Assembly: GCA_964540105.1 (NCBI GenBank)
Contig: CAZILL010000001.1
Span: 62,001 to 126,000 of the forward strand
Reading direction: 5' to 3'
Source of the DNA: DATKJY01 sp964540105
GTDB lineage: Bacteria > Zixibacteria > MSB-5A5 > GN15 > FEB-12
Length of the DNA: 64,000 nt
A program made the position numbers and the translations under genes. Shown here piece by piece: positions 1-9,191 of the stretch. A model generated the notes under the pieces. The model was not told where the DNA came from, searched no databases, and saw only the letters and a program-made list of their open reading frames with translations. Within the stretch, counting starts at the first letter, position 1, and every line of letters starts with the position of its first letter.

Positions 1-349
1 TCTCCCCCACAACCAAAGACTCAAGCGATGAAACTGTCCGAAATAGATGCGTGACTGCGTCCTTACCGCCAAGTTGATAGAAATCGTTCGGGAAAAAGCT
101 CAGGTCGGGTTGCCCCCTAAAGAAGAAGTCGATCAGTCGGTGCAACACTTTGGGGCCGGTGATCGGTCCCGAAGTCACGTAGATGAACTCTACTCGATTG
201 CACGTGGACAAATAGATCAACTCATCGAGGCCGAGCTCTGCTTTCAGCCGGGTGAGCGTTGCTTGAGTCTCGGAGCGGTCGATAGTTAGCCGTTCGAGCA
301 GGGGAACGTTCTGCTGCCAGATTGATGTGCCGACGATGCCGAATTCCAT
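1..349 (-). CDS. hemA: Glutamyl-tRNA reductase, N-terminal part (runs off window start)
   Basis: The minus strand from 349 down to base 2 is open for 116 codons and the gene continues beyond the window. Glutamyl-tRNA reductase reduces glutamyl-tRNA to glutamate-1-semialdehyde, the first committed step of C5 tetrapyrrole synthesis. The N-terminal catalytic domain is recognisable from the nucleophile motif LSTCNR (Cys50) and from SSLESLVVGE near the edge, matching the family's SGL-S-VGE segment. Only the first quarter or so of a usual protein of over 400 residues is present. The ATG at 349 is the natural start; an AGGTC lies just upstream but no strong ribosome site is seen. Identification rests on these motifs and is good. 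Confidence 0.88.
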   Translation of the reverse strand, partial: MEFGIVGTSIWQQNVPLLERLTIDRSETQATLTRLKAELGLDELIYLSTCNRVEFIYVTSGPITGPKVLHRLIDFFFRGQPDLSFFPNDFYQLGGKDAVTHLFRTVSSLESLVVGE

Positions 350-824
350 GACCTGCGTGACCTCACAACTCGCGTTTCATTAATTGCGACCAATATGGCG
401 CGGCGGACGAAATCCATGTCACGCCAGTGTCATGCTTGTGAAAAAAAGCTCAAAATTCTGGCCTTTATAGTCTACTCTAAGATACGCTTTTGACTCTCAG
501 CTCGCGCACAACGCTGACTCGTCTATCTCATTGCGCGACAATGGATTCTGCGAAGCGCAGAGCAGTTCGAGAGGCGCAATCGAGTTTCCTTCCCTGTTCG
601 GCCTCGTGATCAGCAGGGGGGTGATTCTCACTCAGAGGGGCGGTCGAGCCAGCGAGAGCTTCGACCGGCTGGAGTTCAGGCTACGAATAGTGGCTTTCGA
701 AGCGCTCCCCCCGAAAAAAGGTTTGACAAATTTCAACGCACAATAAACATTGACGCCCGTCTTGGCGATATAAGTGCACAAGCGAATTACTAACGCGTTT
801 TCGGCCACAAACCGAGGAAAGATT
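350..824. other. Intergenic region between hemA and a small zinc protein
   Basis: A divergent intergenic stretch of 475 bases. Short open frames occur but have no recognisable motif or ribosome site. A plausible promoter for the rightward gene lies at about 723-745 (TTGACA followed by an AT-rich AATAAACAT segment). The leftward hemA promoter must also lie here, but I cannot assign it. No RNA gene or terminator was recognised. Confidence 0.4.
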
Positions 825-1013
825 ATGCGCGAGGAAAAAGTCATGTTCTGTCTCAATTGCTCGGACAAGATTCCCGGCAAACCTATCCGGCAGGGCGGGG
901 AGATCTACTGCTCATTAGAATGCGCCAACAAGGCCTCGGGGATCGAGCAAGAGGATACTGAGGAGTATTTCGAAGAAGATTCGGTCGACGGCTTCTATAA
1001 AGAAGACGAATAA
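825..1013 (+). CDS. Small zinc-finger protein with acidic tail
   Basis: A 62-residue protein with an N-terminal CLNC pair and a CSLEC pair about 20 residues later, in a context that resembles TRASH/MYM-like metal-binding fingers. The last 25 residues are strongly acidic (many Glu and Asp). The family is not recognised with certainty and the function is unknown. The start at 825 is chosen because AGGAAAG lies 5-11 bases upstream; a second in-frame ATG at 843 also has GAGGAAAAAG before it, so a 56-residue form is possible. It faces greA convergently, with about 20 bases between their stop codons. Confidence 0.6.
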   Translation: MREEKVMFCLNCSDKIPGKPIRQGGEIYCSLECANKASGIEQEDTEEYFEEDSVDGFYKEDE

Positions 1014-1033
1014 CCGATCTACGGTCCCAGTCC

Positions 1034-1510
1034 CTATTTTCGTGCGATCTTGAGGATGGTGTAGTTGATCTGACCAGCTGGGATAGTGATTTGAACGGTA
1101 TCCCCTTCCACTTTCCCCAGAAGCGCGGCCCCGATCGGGGACTTCACCGAGATCACGTCGTTGTCGACGTCGGTTTCATCGGGGGGGGCAATCGTGTAGA
1201 GAATCTCTTCGCCATTTCTGAGGTCGCGCACCGTCACGCGCGAGAACAAATAGACCTTATCGTTAGGAATCTGATCGACATCGACTGATCTCACCCGTGA
1301 AAGTTTGTCCTCGAGTTCACCAATCTTACGCTCCAGATGCGTCTGCGCTTCCTTGGCGGCGTGATACTCGGCATTTTCCGATAGGTCCCCAAGCTCCATA
1401 GCGCGCTTGATTTCAGCGATCAGGCGCGGTCGCTCTTCGTACTTGAGCTTTTTGAGCTCCCCCTCTAATTTCAGGCGACCATCGATAGACAGGTAAATCG
1501 GTTCACTCAT
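1034..1510 (-). CDS. greA: Transcription elongation factor GreA
   Basis: GreA rescues backtracked RNA polymerase by inserting its coiled-coil into the secondary channel and stimulating transcript cleavage. The protein has the normal length (158 residues): an N-terminal antiparallel coiled-coil with the family signature LGDLSENAEYHAAKE around residues 41-55, whose acidic tip acts at the polymerase active site, then the C-terminal FKBP-like domain including SPIGAALLGK. It is the last gene of a minus-strand run, 15 bases after the SSF transporter, and so may be co-transcribed with the thiamin-uptake genes. An internal promoter is likely for a housekeeping gene but was not identified. Confidence 0.95.
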   Translation of the reverse strand: MSEPIYLSIDGRLKLEGELKKLKYEERPRLIAEIKRAMELGDLSENAEYHAAKEAQTHLERKIGELEDKLSRVRSVDVDQIPNDKVYLFSRVTVRDLRNGEEILYTIAPPDETDVDNDVISVKSPIGAALLGKVEGDTVQITIPAGQINYTILKIARK

Positions 1511-1525
1511 AGTCGTCAGTATAGC

Positions 1526-2920
1526 CTATTTCCCGCTCAATGGCAACTGTTCCGGGATTCTTTCGGCCGTCAGCACGAAGATAATGATGGAGCATAGCAG
1601 TCCAGGTATGATGGGCTCGACCCCCAGGGGATAGGCCGTTCCCAGAAGTCGGGACGGAAGATACCACGCCAGTGACACTACGCCACTGGCGAGAATCGAT
1701 ACCCACGCCCAGGTCGGCGGCAGGCGACGCCGACCCACGAATGACGTCACCACCGGCACCAGCAGGGCCGGTGTGGCAATGGTCCCGTACGCATACCAGA
1801 TGTCGATGACCGACTGAAAATAGAGCGCAAACGTGAGTGCGATGCCGGTTGACAGTATTAGCCCAAGACGCGTGTAGCGGTGAACGCGATCGCCCGCAAC
1901 GGTGACAACACGCGGTACAATGTCGTTTCCAAATGTCGACGCCGCGACAAGGGCATAGGCGTTAACCGTTGACATGACCGTCGCCAGCATAGCGACCACA
2001 AACAGCCCGAGAAGTCCTGTCGGGAGAACAGCAACGGCTAAGGCCGGATACGACGCAACAGGATCAGCCAGGTCGGGCAGGATCACTTTCGCATACAGCC
2101 CGCACGACGTGGTCAGAAAATCAAAGAGCGCCCAGCAGCCGATGGAGATGAAGATGCCGGTGCGAGCCGTAGCGACATTCTTGACCGCGTAGCACCGTTG
2201 ATAGAAGACCGGTTCTGCGAGCGTTTGCATCGCGATCAAATACCAGGTGGCGATATACCAGCCCGAGTTCCCTCCGTGCCAGGTCAGATGGGAAGCCGGA
2301 AGTCGCTCAAACATCCAGTTGAACCCGCCCTGATTGACGATCAACACAATCAAGAGTGCGATAAAGCCGGCATACATCATGACAAACTGAAACAGGTCGG
2401 TCCGCACAACCGAATTGAATCCCCCCCAGTAGACATAGATGACCGATACCAGTGTGCCGGTGACGACCCCGATCCAGAGCGGCCACCCAAAAAGCAAATG
2501 ACACAACACCCCGATCATGAGCACATAGGCGGCCGGGGGGGTCATGAGGAAGATAATAATCCCGCTGGTCAGCGCGGTGCGGTTGTCGTATACCCGCGCC
2601 ATCCGATCAGGGATGGTCAGCAGTTCGGTCTCGCGCGCCTTCCGGGCCAGGAACAAGGCAAACAGCAATGCCGTTGCATAATACGGCACTCCCAGCACTA
2701 ACCAGTTAGAGATTCCGTAACGATAACTGTATTCGCCGACCCCCAACACCCCACCATACCAGGCCGATACGAGCGTTCCGACAAACGCGGGAAGTGTCAG
2801 TAGGCGACCGCCAACGATCACATCGATGGCGCTGCCATCCCGCCGAATGCGCCGTAGAAATCCAAGGGCCAGGACGGCCACAGCATATGCGACGATGATC
2901 GCATAATCGAGTGTTTGCAT
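1526..2920 (-). CDS. Sodium:solute symporter (SSF family), probable thiamin or precursor transporter
   Basis: A 464-residue polytopic membrane protein with about 13 hydrophobic segments and the SSF look, related to pantothenate/proline symporters. It starts 6 bases after the stop of the TonB-dependent receptor and shares its TPP-riboswitch leader. By context it probably moves thiamin, HMP or another precursor across the inner membrane using a sodium gradient. SSF transporters under THI-element control have been predicted before (the ThiV group), but I cannot assign orthology by eye. The family call is firm; the substrate is inferred from context only. Confidence 0.8.
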   Translation of the reverse strand: MQTLDYAIIVAYAVAVLALGFLRRIRRDGSAIDVIVGGRLLTLPAFVGTLVSAWYGGVLGVGEYSYRYGISNWLVLGVPYYATALLFALFLARKARETELLTIPDRMARVYDNRTALTSGIIIFLMTPPAAYVLMIGVLCHLLFGWPLWIGVVTGTLVSVIYVYWGGFNSVVRTDLFQFVMMYAGFIALLIVLIVNQGGFNWMFERLPASHLTWHGGNSGWYIATWYLIAMQTLAEPVFYQRCYAVKNVATARTGIFISIGCWALFDFLTTSCGLYAKVILPDLADPVASYPALAVAVLPTGLLGLFVVAMLATVMSTVNAYALVAASTFGNDIVPRVVTVAGDRVHRYTRLGLILSTGIALTFALYFQSVIDIWYAYGTIATPALLVPVVTSFVGRRRLPPTWAWVSILASGVVSLAWYLPSRLLGTAYPLGVEPIIPGLLCSIIIFVLTAERIPEQLPLSGK

Positions 2921-2926
2921 GAGCGC

Positions 2927-5446
2927 TTAGAACAGTTCCAGCTGCACCTGTGAATAGAATGATCGCTCAGCTGCTACAAAATACTCCGCCCACCCATTCG
3001 GAACGACCGGCCCTCCGGCATACCGCACGCCGCCATTGCCGCCGTACCCGGACGATTCATATTCCTTGTTGAACAAATTGTCTACTCGTATCGAAAGCGA
3101 CAGCGTTCCGGCCTGCAGGAAGTTGTGCCAGCTGGCTGTTGCCGATAACGAAGATGTTATGTATGGCTTGATGGCCAGCTCGGGGATATTGTATAGTTCC
3201 ATCCACTGCCGCCCCACGAATTGCCCGCGATAGGTCACGCGAAACCACCCGTGCCGAACATCGGCGACGAAATTGCCCAGATACTTGGGGAAACCGGAAA
3301 TATGCTTGTTGGCTAGATCGAGGGACGTGGTTCCGGCGTACGGGATAATCTCGTCCACAGCCGAGACCGAGTCGTACCAGATTGTCGCATGATAATCCTT
3401 GAGTCGGTTGTAGTTGAGCGACAGATTCCCGCTGAGCGTCAGCCACCGCAGCGGCTTCGCTTCTCCAGAAAACTCCACACCGGCATGCACTGAACGATTG
3501 GCATTCACCGTGTAGGCGATGCCATTGTTTGGATTGACACCTCCGTAAGGAAGAATCTCGTTGCGAAAATCCATCCAGAATAGATTGATCCCGGCGTTCC
3601 ATTGAGTCGCATGGTAGTTCCCCCCGAGTTCGAAGTCATACACTCGCTCACTCCTGCCTGTCGGTCGACCGAGCGTGGGTGGATTGGCTGTCGAATCAAC
3701 GACTGTCAACGACGGCTTCTTGTTCGGGTCGCCGGCATCATACATGTCGGCATCGGTCGGCGTCCGCGATGAAACCGCGAAGCTCCCGAACAGACTCACT
3801 GCGGTGTCAAGCTTGTAGGTGATCCCCAGTCGCGGCGAAAAGAAGAACCAATCGACATCATAGCGATATCCCTTGAACGCTCCCATCTTGTCCTGCGCGA
3901 ACTTGTATCGCTGGTATCGGAACTGGGTTGTCGCCTGGAGTGTCAGGCGATTGTCGAAATGATAAACCTCCTGAGCGAAGGCCGATCCCACCCACTTCTT
4001 GCCGTAGTATTCGTAATATTTGTGCCGTGCAGACAGGCCTGTATTGAGATGCTGACCCCAGACCACCGTGCCCCAATGATCTGAGCTGAAATAGTAGAAC
4101 GATCCACCGAACGAATGAACTCCCTTGTTGTGGTCAATGTCCAATCGCGGGTTCCAGCCGAGCTGATTTTTCTTCACCCACTGCTGGCGCACCAGATCGC
4201 CGGTCAGATATGGTCTGCCGGTACTCGGATCGACACTTGTCATACTGCTGTCAATGCCATAGTCAGCGAAATCCCGTTCCGATTTGTATTGTTCGTAATA
4301 CCCTTCTCCGTGAATGTAGTAGAGCGTATTGCGCAGAATCGCCTTGGCGTTCAGCCGATACAGGTTGTGCAGTTGATAATGGGGCTGGCTGAAATTGTCG
4401 GTCTCATTATCATAGGAGAGCGGATTGGAGCGCCGGTCGTCGGCAATGGCATCACGTGACGCGCCCCAATAGGCCAGGTGCATCCGCATCGGCCCGCCAT
4501 AGACATGAAACTCAGTGGTCATGCGCGGATCGAGGCGCGTGATCGAATGAAAATACGACCATCCGTTGTACCAGCTATCGCGGCGATAGCCATCGCTGAA
4601 TTGTTTCGAATACCGACCGGCCAATTGCCAGCGACCGTCGATTAAACCTGACGAATATTCAATGGTCTGCTTGTTCATCTGCCCAATCGATTTTCCATTC
4701 TCTGTGAATTCGCCGAAGCCGGCCGACAAAGTCACTTGTCGCGGTTGGACCAGTCCGCTCGTCACGACATTGACCGTCCCGCCAAACGAGGCGTCGCCAT
4801 AGAGCGAATTCCCGATTCCCCGCTGAACCTGAACATCAGTGGCTGTCGAAGCAAAGTCAGGCAGGTCGACAAAATAGGTCGCCTGATCTTCAGGGTCGTT
4901 CAGTGGAACGCCGTTGATATAGGTCGAAACACGCTTGTCGTCGAAGCCGCGGATTGACATGTAGCTATATCCGAGTCCCCCACCGGCATCTGAGTGTGCA
5001 TACAGATTAGGTGTGGATTGAAGAAGCAGCGGGAATTCGCCAATCACATGATCACGACGGATATCATCCCGGGTGAAATCCGCGTACGCAACGGGGGATA
5101 CGCCCGCTTGCGCCCGATCCGCGGTCACCACTATCCCCCTGCCGTGATAGAGGGTCGGAGTCATGATTACCGGAGATCGCAAGTCCCTGATCATGAATCG
5201 TCGCGATTCAAAACCGACATAGGAGAACGTCACCCACTCAACCGAATCGGCGTTCGCAAGTGTGAACGTTCCGTTTGGTCGTGTTTGGGTCGCGACACCC
5301 GTCACATTGGTCACCACGGAAACGCCGATCAGCGGGGCGTAGTACTCATCGACGACCCGACCGACAATTTCCTCAGCGATGAGACTCGCATCCTGCATAA
5401 GGAAAATCCCGGCGACGAGAAGAAAGCTGAATGACTTCATGAGCAT
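2927..5446 (-). CDS. TonB-dependent outer-membrane receptor, probable thiamin receptor
   Basis: An 839-residue receptor. After a signal peptide there is a carboxypeptidase-regulatory-like beta domain (about residues 25-100), then the plug with the typical segment VQVQRGIGNSLYGDASFGG (about residues 205-223), then a 22-strand-type beta-barrel ending in an aromatic C-terminus (final residues QLELF). Such receptors import scarce ligands using the TonB/ExbBD energy system. A TPP riboswitch about 165 bases upstream and the co-transcribed SSF transporter point to thiamin or a thiamin derivative as ligand. ATGs at 5446 and 5440 are both possible; GAGG lies just upstream and favours the second. Confidence 0.9.
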   Translation of the reverse strand: MLMKSFSFLLVAGIFLMQDASLIAEEIVGRVVDEYYAPLIGVSVVTNVTGVATQTRPNGTFTLANADSVEWVTFSYVGFESRRFMIRDLRSPVIMTPTLYHGRGIVVTADRAQAGVSPVAYADFTRDDIRRDHVIGEFPLLLQSTPNLYAHSDAGGGLGYSYMSIRGFDDKRVSTYINGVPLNDPEDQATYFVDLPDFASTATDVQVQRGIGNSLYGDASFGGTVNVVTSGLVQPRQVTLSAGFGEFTENGKSIGQMNKQTIEYSSGLIDGRWQLAGRYSKQFSDGYRRDSWYNGWSYFHSITRLDPRMTTEFHVYGGPMRMHLAYWGASRDAIADDRRSNPLSYDNETDNFSQPHYQLHNLYRLNAKAILRNTLYYIHGEGYYEQYKSERDFADYGIDSSMTSVDPSTGRPYLTGDLVRQQWVKKNQLGWNPRLDIDHNKGVHSFGGSFYYFSSDHWGTVVWGQHLNTGLSARHKYYEYYGKKWVGSAFAQEVYHFDNRLTLQATTQFRYQRYKFAQDKMGAFKGYRYDVDWFFFSPRLGITYKLDTAVSLFGSFAVSSRTPTDADMYDAGDPNKKPSLTVVDSTANPPTLGRPTGRSERVYDFELGGNYHATQWNAGINLFWMDFRNEILPYGGVNPNNGIAYTVNANRSVHAGVEFSGEAKPLRWLTLSGNLSLNYNRLKDYHATIWYDSVSAVDEIIPYAGTTSLDLANKHISGFPKYLGNFVADVRHGWFRVTYRGQFVGRQWMELYNIPELAIKPYITSSLSATASWHNFLQAGTLSLSIRVDNLFNKEYESSGYGGNGGVRYAGGPVVPNGWAEYFVAAERSFYSQVQLELF

Positions 5447-5609
5447 AACCTCAGCACTACACGGTTAAAGAACTCGAGTGATTGCATGCACACGCCCAAG
5501 CTACCCCGGCCGCATACCTTCCGACCAAGGCGCCAAGACATGCCATGCCATACTATATCCCGCTGGGTCGTGAGTCCTGAGAGCGGAGATACCACGTATA
5601 TCCGCGTCA

Positions 5610-5690
5610 CCGTTTCCCTACGCCGGTATTATCCGGATCAGGTCGAGGGGGTATGATCTCAGGCGGTTCAGATTCGCCACCCCCAACGGG
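5610..5690 (-). promoter_or_regulatory. TPP (thiamin pyrophosphate) riboswitch, THI element
   Basis: Read on the minus strand this segment matches the THI box closely. It has the GGGGGTGGCG 5' stem strand, the CCGCCTGAGATCATACCCCC segment containing the CUGAGA pyrimidine sensor, then GACCTGATCCGGATAAT and ACCGGCGTAGGGAA, which close the pyrophosphate helix. It sits about 165 bases before the TonB receptor start. Such elements lower expression of thiamin uptake or synthesis genes when TPP binds. I saw no clear intrinsic terminator between it and the ATG, so control may be at translation initiation or through another fold. Confidence 0.93.
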
Positions 5691-5935
5691 TTTTGTTCCT
5701 ATCATCTATACATGGCGCTTCTTTCCTCGGCAAGTGAAAAAGCGACTGACTTGATCTCCGACCATGAACGGCCTGCGCGAGGCTTGTATTCGACACGCCC
5801 ACAACACCTTACGTAGGCCTTGGCTCCCCCTGAGGAGAGACTTCCAACCATAAATACACTGCTCCACTATTCGTCATCGTTCTGTTCCCTCTTCTACTCT
5901 CGCGGAAACTTGTTCATACCCGTCGGCGTATCAGG

Positions 5936-5964
5936 TTGCATACAGCAGGCAAGTCGAGTACTAT
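5936..5964 (+). promoter_or_regulatory. Sigma-70-type promoter candidate for arsM
   Basis: TTGCAT and TACTAT are separated by 17 bases and end about 30 bases before the arsM ATG, which is preceded by a strong AAGGAGG. No ArsR-like operator or arsR gene is evident nearby. Confidence 0.5.
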
Positions 5965-5994
5965 CACCCTGTCTGACTCAAGGAGGTCACAATT

Positions 5995-6849
5995 ATGGCT
6001 CGTTCCAAAGATGAGATAAAAGAAGCGGTCAAGAAACACTATGGTGACGCCATCACCAAGACATCGGGATCCTGCTGCTCCCCCAAGCCGATCGAGCTTG
6101 AGACCGGCACCATTGCCCGGTATGTCGAACTGGCTGGATATACGAAAGAAGAACTCGCTGGTGTGCCGGAAACCGCGACAACGTTTGGCTGCGGTAATCC
6201 GGTCAATTTCATCGATGTTCAACCCGGCCAGACTCTGCTCGACCTCGGTTCCGGCGCAGGGCTTGATCTGATCCTGGCCGCCCGGAAAGTCGGACCGACC
6301 GGCACAGTGATCGGTCTGGACATGACCCCCCAGATGATCGAGGCCTGCCGTAATAACCTCTCCAAGGCCGGTGTGACCAACTATGATGTGCGCCTCGGCG
6401 AGATGGAGCGGATGCCGGTTGCAGATGCCGAGGTTGACTGGATAATATCGAACTGCGTGATCAACCTTTCGCCCGACAAAGAGGCGGTCTTCGCCGAAGC
6501 GTTTCGTGTTCTCAAACCGGGGGGCCGGATGCTGGTGTCCGATATCGTCACCAACAACCTTCCCGAGAAGTACCGCAACGACATTTCGGCATGGGTCGGA
6601 TGCATCGCCGGCGCTGTTGAAGAGGCGGAGTATATTGGCCTTGTGCGGAAAGCTGGTTTTGTCGACGTCAGCGTGGTTGACCGACTGGTCTACACCGAAC
6701 AAACTCTCGATACACTCGCCAACGATTACTGCGGGTGTGGTCCTGAGGCTTCTTCCAAGCCGCTCCCCAAATCGCTCGACTCCGGGGGCGTGAAGGATTG
6801 CTCCGGTCGCGTCAGTTCGATCAAGCTTGCGGCCCGAAAACCGGCATAG
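5995..6849 (+). CDS. arsM: Arsenite S-adenosylmethionine methyltransferase
   Basis: This enzyme methylates arsenite stepwise with SAM, giving methylated and partly volatile arsenicals; it is cytosolic. The 284-residue protein shows the Rossmann SAM motif LLDLGSGAGLD (about residues 81-91) and the three cysteines expected to bind As(III): Cys66 in FGCGNPV, Cys154 in ISNCVINLS and Cys203 in VGCIAG. An extra vicinal pair (Cys27-Cys28) and a C-terminal CGCG segment may also bind arsenic. A strong AAGGAGG precedes the start. No arsR, arsB or arsC lies nearby; the neighbours downstream are sulfur amino-acid genes. The call is firm. Confidence 0.93.
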   Translation: MARSKDEIKEAVKKHYGDAITKTSGSCCSPKPIELETGTIARYVELAGYTKEELAGVPETATTFGCGNPVNFIDVQPGQTLLDLGSGAGLDLILAARKVGPTGTVIGLDMTPQMIEACRNNLSKAGVTNYDVRLGEMERMPVADAEVDWIISNCVINLSPDKEAVFAEAFRVLKPGGRMLVSDIVTNNLPEKYRNDISAWVGCIAGAVEEAEYIGLVRKAGFVDVSVVDRLVYTEQTLDTLANDYCGCGPEASSKPLPKSLDSGGVKDCSGRVSSIKLAARKPA

Positions 6850-7004
6850 CCAGATTCACAGGACGACGAGTTAGAGAAAGGGGTGGCGAATTGTGTCCGC
6901 CCCCCTCTTCTCTGTACCTCAGGCAGCGACCCCAAAAGCCCTTGACTTTCCTCCCGATTCAACGCACTATATCGCGTCTCGCGAACCCGAAAGGTCAGGA
7001 AATC

Positions 7005-7994
7005 ATGCCCGATAGATTCTATGCAGAAAACGTCACGGAAGCGATTGGCAACACACCATTAGTGCGGCTCAGGCGTCTCACGGCTGAGCGGGGTGTCGCC
7101 GCGACAGTGCTCGTAAAGCTCGAATTCATGAACCCCACCGGTTCGATCAAAGACCGGATGGTTGTGTACATTCTGAGCGAAGCGATCCGTAAAGGGAATC
7201 TGAAAGCGGGCGGGACTATTGTCGAAGCGACTTCCGGCAACACCGGCGCAGCGGTCGCGATGTTCGCCGCGACCTTCGGTTACAAAGCTATTCTGACGAT
7301 TCCCGACAAAATGTCGCGCGAAAAAGTCGACACTTTGCGGGCCTTCGGCGCAGAGGTGCACATCTGCCCGACGGCCGTCCCGGCTGAATCTCCCCAAAGC
7401 TACTACGAGACCGCGCGTCGCATCCATCGTGAGACACCAAACTCGTTCTTCATCGGCCAATACTTCAATCTCGATAATATTGAAGCGCATTACCGTCTTA
7501 CCGGCCCGGAAATCTGGTCCCAGACTGGCGGCCGCCTGGATGTTCTGGTCGGTGGGATCGGCACCGGTGGCACCGTCTCTGGCACTGCCAAATTCCTCAA
7601 GGAGAAGAATCCGGCCATCGAAGTAGTCACCGCCGACCCGATCGGCTCGGTCTATTATCAATACCACAAGGACAAGACTCTCATAGAACCACACACCTAC
7701 AATGTCGAGGGAATCGGCGAGGACATGCTCTGCCCGACCATCGACTTTTCGGTGATCGACAAGGTCTATCAAGTGACGGACGAAGATTGCTTCCGCACAG
7801 GACGGGACCTCGCCCGCAAGGAAGGGATTCTTGGCGGCGGCTCGTGCGGCGCGGCGGTGCATGTTGCCCTCACCCACGCCAAAACACTCGATGCCAACAA
7901 AGTCGTCGTGGTTATCCTGCCCGATAGCGGGAGCAAATATATCAGCAAGATGTTCAACGATGATTGGATGCGCGAAAAAGGATTTCTGAAATAG
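7005..7994 (+). CDS. Cystathionine beta-synthase / cysteine synthase-type PLP enzyme
   Basis: A 329-residue fold-type II PLP enzyme. The Schiff-base lysine lies in NPTGSIKDRM, the phosphate-contacting loop is TSGNTG, and the GTGGTVSG loop is present. The segment VEGIGEDM followed by DKVYQVTDED resembles cystathionine beta-synthases (mccA type, without regulatory CBS domains) more than O-acetylserine sulfhydrylases. It is followed 8 bases later by a cystathionine gamma-lyase-like gene, so the pair probably runs reverse transsulfuration from homocysteine to cysteine. The start at 7005 has AAGGTCAGGA upstream; a TTGACT at 6942 followed by a TATA-rich segment may be the promoter. A strict cysteine synthase role remains possible. 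Confidence 0.85.
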   Translation: MPDRFYAENVTEAIGNTPLVRLRRLTAERGVAATVLVKLEFMNPTGSIKDRMVVYILSEAIRKGNLKAGGTIVEATSGNTGAAVAMFAATFGYKAILTIPDKMSREKVDTLRAFGAEVHICPTAVPAESPQSYYETARRIHRETPNSFFIGQYFNLDNIEAHYRLTGPEIWSQTGGRLDVLVGGIGTGGTVSGTAKFLKEKNPAIEVVTADPIGSVYYQYHKDKTLIEPHTYNVEGIGEDMLCPTIDFSVIDKVYQVTDEDCFRTGRDLARKEGILGGGSCGAAVHVALTHAKTLDANKVVVVILPDSGSKYISKMFNDDWMREKGFLK

Positions 7995-8002
7995 GGGACG
8001 CT

Positions 8003-9181
8003 ATGAGTGAACATGATCACAAGAAATTCAAGTTTGAAACCCGCGCTATCCACTCCGGCCATGTGCCCGAGGATCATACCGGCTCGGTGACCACCCCCAT
8101 TTTCCCCAGTTCGACCTATCGGGTCGGATTTCCGGGGGACGAGTCGGGCTACGTGTATTCCCGATGGTCCAACCCGACCCGACTGGCCCTTGAAACAGCC
8201 CTCGCCTCGCTCGAAAACGGCACGCACGCCTTTGCATTTTCATCCGGTCTCGCGGCAATGAGAGCTGTCCTCGATCTGCTCAAGTCGGGCGACCATGTCG
8301 TTGCCGTCAGCGATCTCTACGGCGGCACCCGGCGACTGTTCGAGCGGCTCATGCGAAGCAACTTCAATATCGACTTCACCTACGTCAATGGCGAGGATCC
8401 CAGCGATTTCGAGAAAGCGGTTAAGCCTAATACTCGTCTCTTCTGGCTGGAAACACCGACCAACCCGCTGCTTCACCTGATCGATATCGGTGCCGTCGCG
8501 GTCATCGCCAAACGCCATAAGATTCTCACCGCCGTCGACAACACCTTTGCGACCCCCTACATCCAGCGCCCTCTGGATTGCGGCGCCGATATTACCCATC
8601 ACTCAGCGTCAAAGTACCTTGGCGGACACTGCGATGTCATTGCCGGCGCCTTGATAGTCAAAGACGACGCGCTGGCGGAGAAGATTCGATTCAATCAATA
8701 CGCTGTTGGCGGAGTGCTTAGTCCCTTCGACGCCTGGTTAGTTCTTCGCGGTCTCAAGACCCTTCACCTGCGCATGGAACGCCATTCACTCAATGCGACC
8801 AAGATCGTGGAATACCTCGAGTCGGTCGACCTCGTCGACCAGATCTTCTTCCCGGGGCTCGCTTCCAGGACAATTCCCAACGGCATGACTATGCCCGGCG
8901 GGATGGTCAGCTTCACGATCAAGGCTGATTTTGAAGCAGTGAAGAAATTCGTGACATCGACTCAGGTTTTTGTCCTGGCCGAATCGCTCGGAGGCGTGGA
9001 GTCGCTCATCAACCATCCGGCATCCATGACCCATTCCTCAATCCCAAAGGACGTGAGGGAGAAGCATGGCATCGGCGATGGACTGGTGCGGCTCTCGGTC
9101 GGGCTGGAGCATATCGACGACCTCCTCATCGACCTGCGGAGTGCGTTCGATGCGGTGCGCTCGTTAGCCAAGGTCCGCTAA
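8003..9181 (+). CDS. Cystathionine gamma-lyase / Cys-Met metabolism PLP enzyme
   Basis: A 392-residue fold-type I PLP enzyme of the Cys/Met metabolism family. Diagnostic segments are SSTYRVG, the glycine-rich SSGLAAMRAVLDLL, ETPTNPLL, the aspartate in TAVDNTFATP and the PLP-lysine motif HSASKYLGGH. Paired with the beta-synthase just upstream, it most likely splits cystathionine to cysteine, 2-oxobutyrate and ammonia. The family also includes cystathionine gamma-synthase and methionine gamma-lyase, which I cannot separate by eye. AGGGGACGCT precedes the chosen ATG, and the start lies 8 bases after the upstream stop, so the two form an operon. Confidence 0.88.
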   Translation: MSEHDHKKFKFETRAIHSGHVPEDHTGSVTTPIFPSSTYRVGFPGDESGYVYSRWSNPTRLALETALASLENGTHAFAFSSGLAAMRAVLDLLKSGDHVVAVSDLYGGTRRLFERLMRSNFNIDFTYVNGEDPSDFEKAVKPNTRLFWLETPTNPLLHLIDIGAVAVIAKRHKILTAVDNTFATPYIQRPLDCGADITHHSASKYLGGHCDVIAGALIVKDDALAEKIRFNQYAVGGVLSPFDAWLVLRGLKTLHLRMERHSLNATKIVEYLESVDLVDQIFFPGLASRTIPNGMTMPGGMVSFTIKADFEAVKKFVTSTQVFVLAESLGGVESLINHPASMTHSSIPKDVREKHGIGDGLVRLSVGLEHIDDLLIDLRSAFDAVRSLAKVR

Positions 9182-9191
9182 GGACGCCGAT

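Larger units (their letters stand above)
5447..5994. other. Divergent intergenic region between TonB receptor and arsM
   Basis: This gap of about 550 bases contains the minus-strand TPP riboswitch (5610-5690) with its 5' leader and the plus-strand arsM promoter (5936-5964). Between about 5700 and 5930 no gene, RNA or terminator was recognised. Confidence 0.5.

Noticed and set aside
47..289. Plus-strand 80-codon open frame at the left edge
   Set aside because: It is antisense to the hemA N-terminal coding region, whose conserved LSTCNR motif shows that the minus strand is coding.
5914..6702. 262-codon minus-strand frame across arsM
   Set aside because: Antisense shadow of a well-conserved methyltransferase; no motif of its own.
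7059..7877. 272-codon minus-strand frame across the PLP synthase gene
   Set aside because: Antisense shadow; the plus strand has all family motifs.
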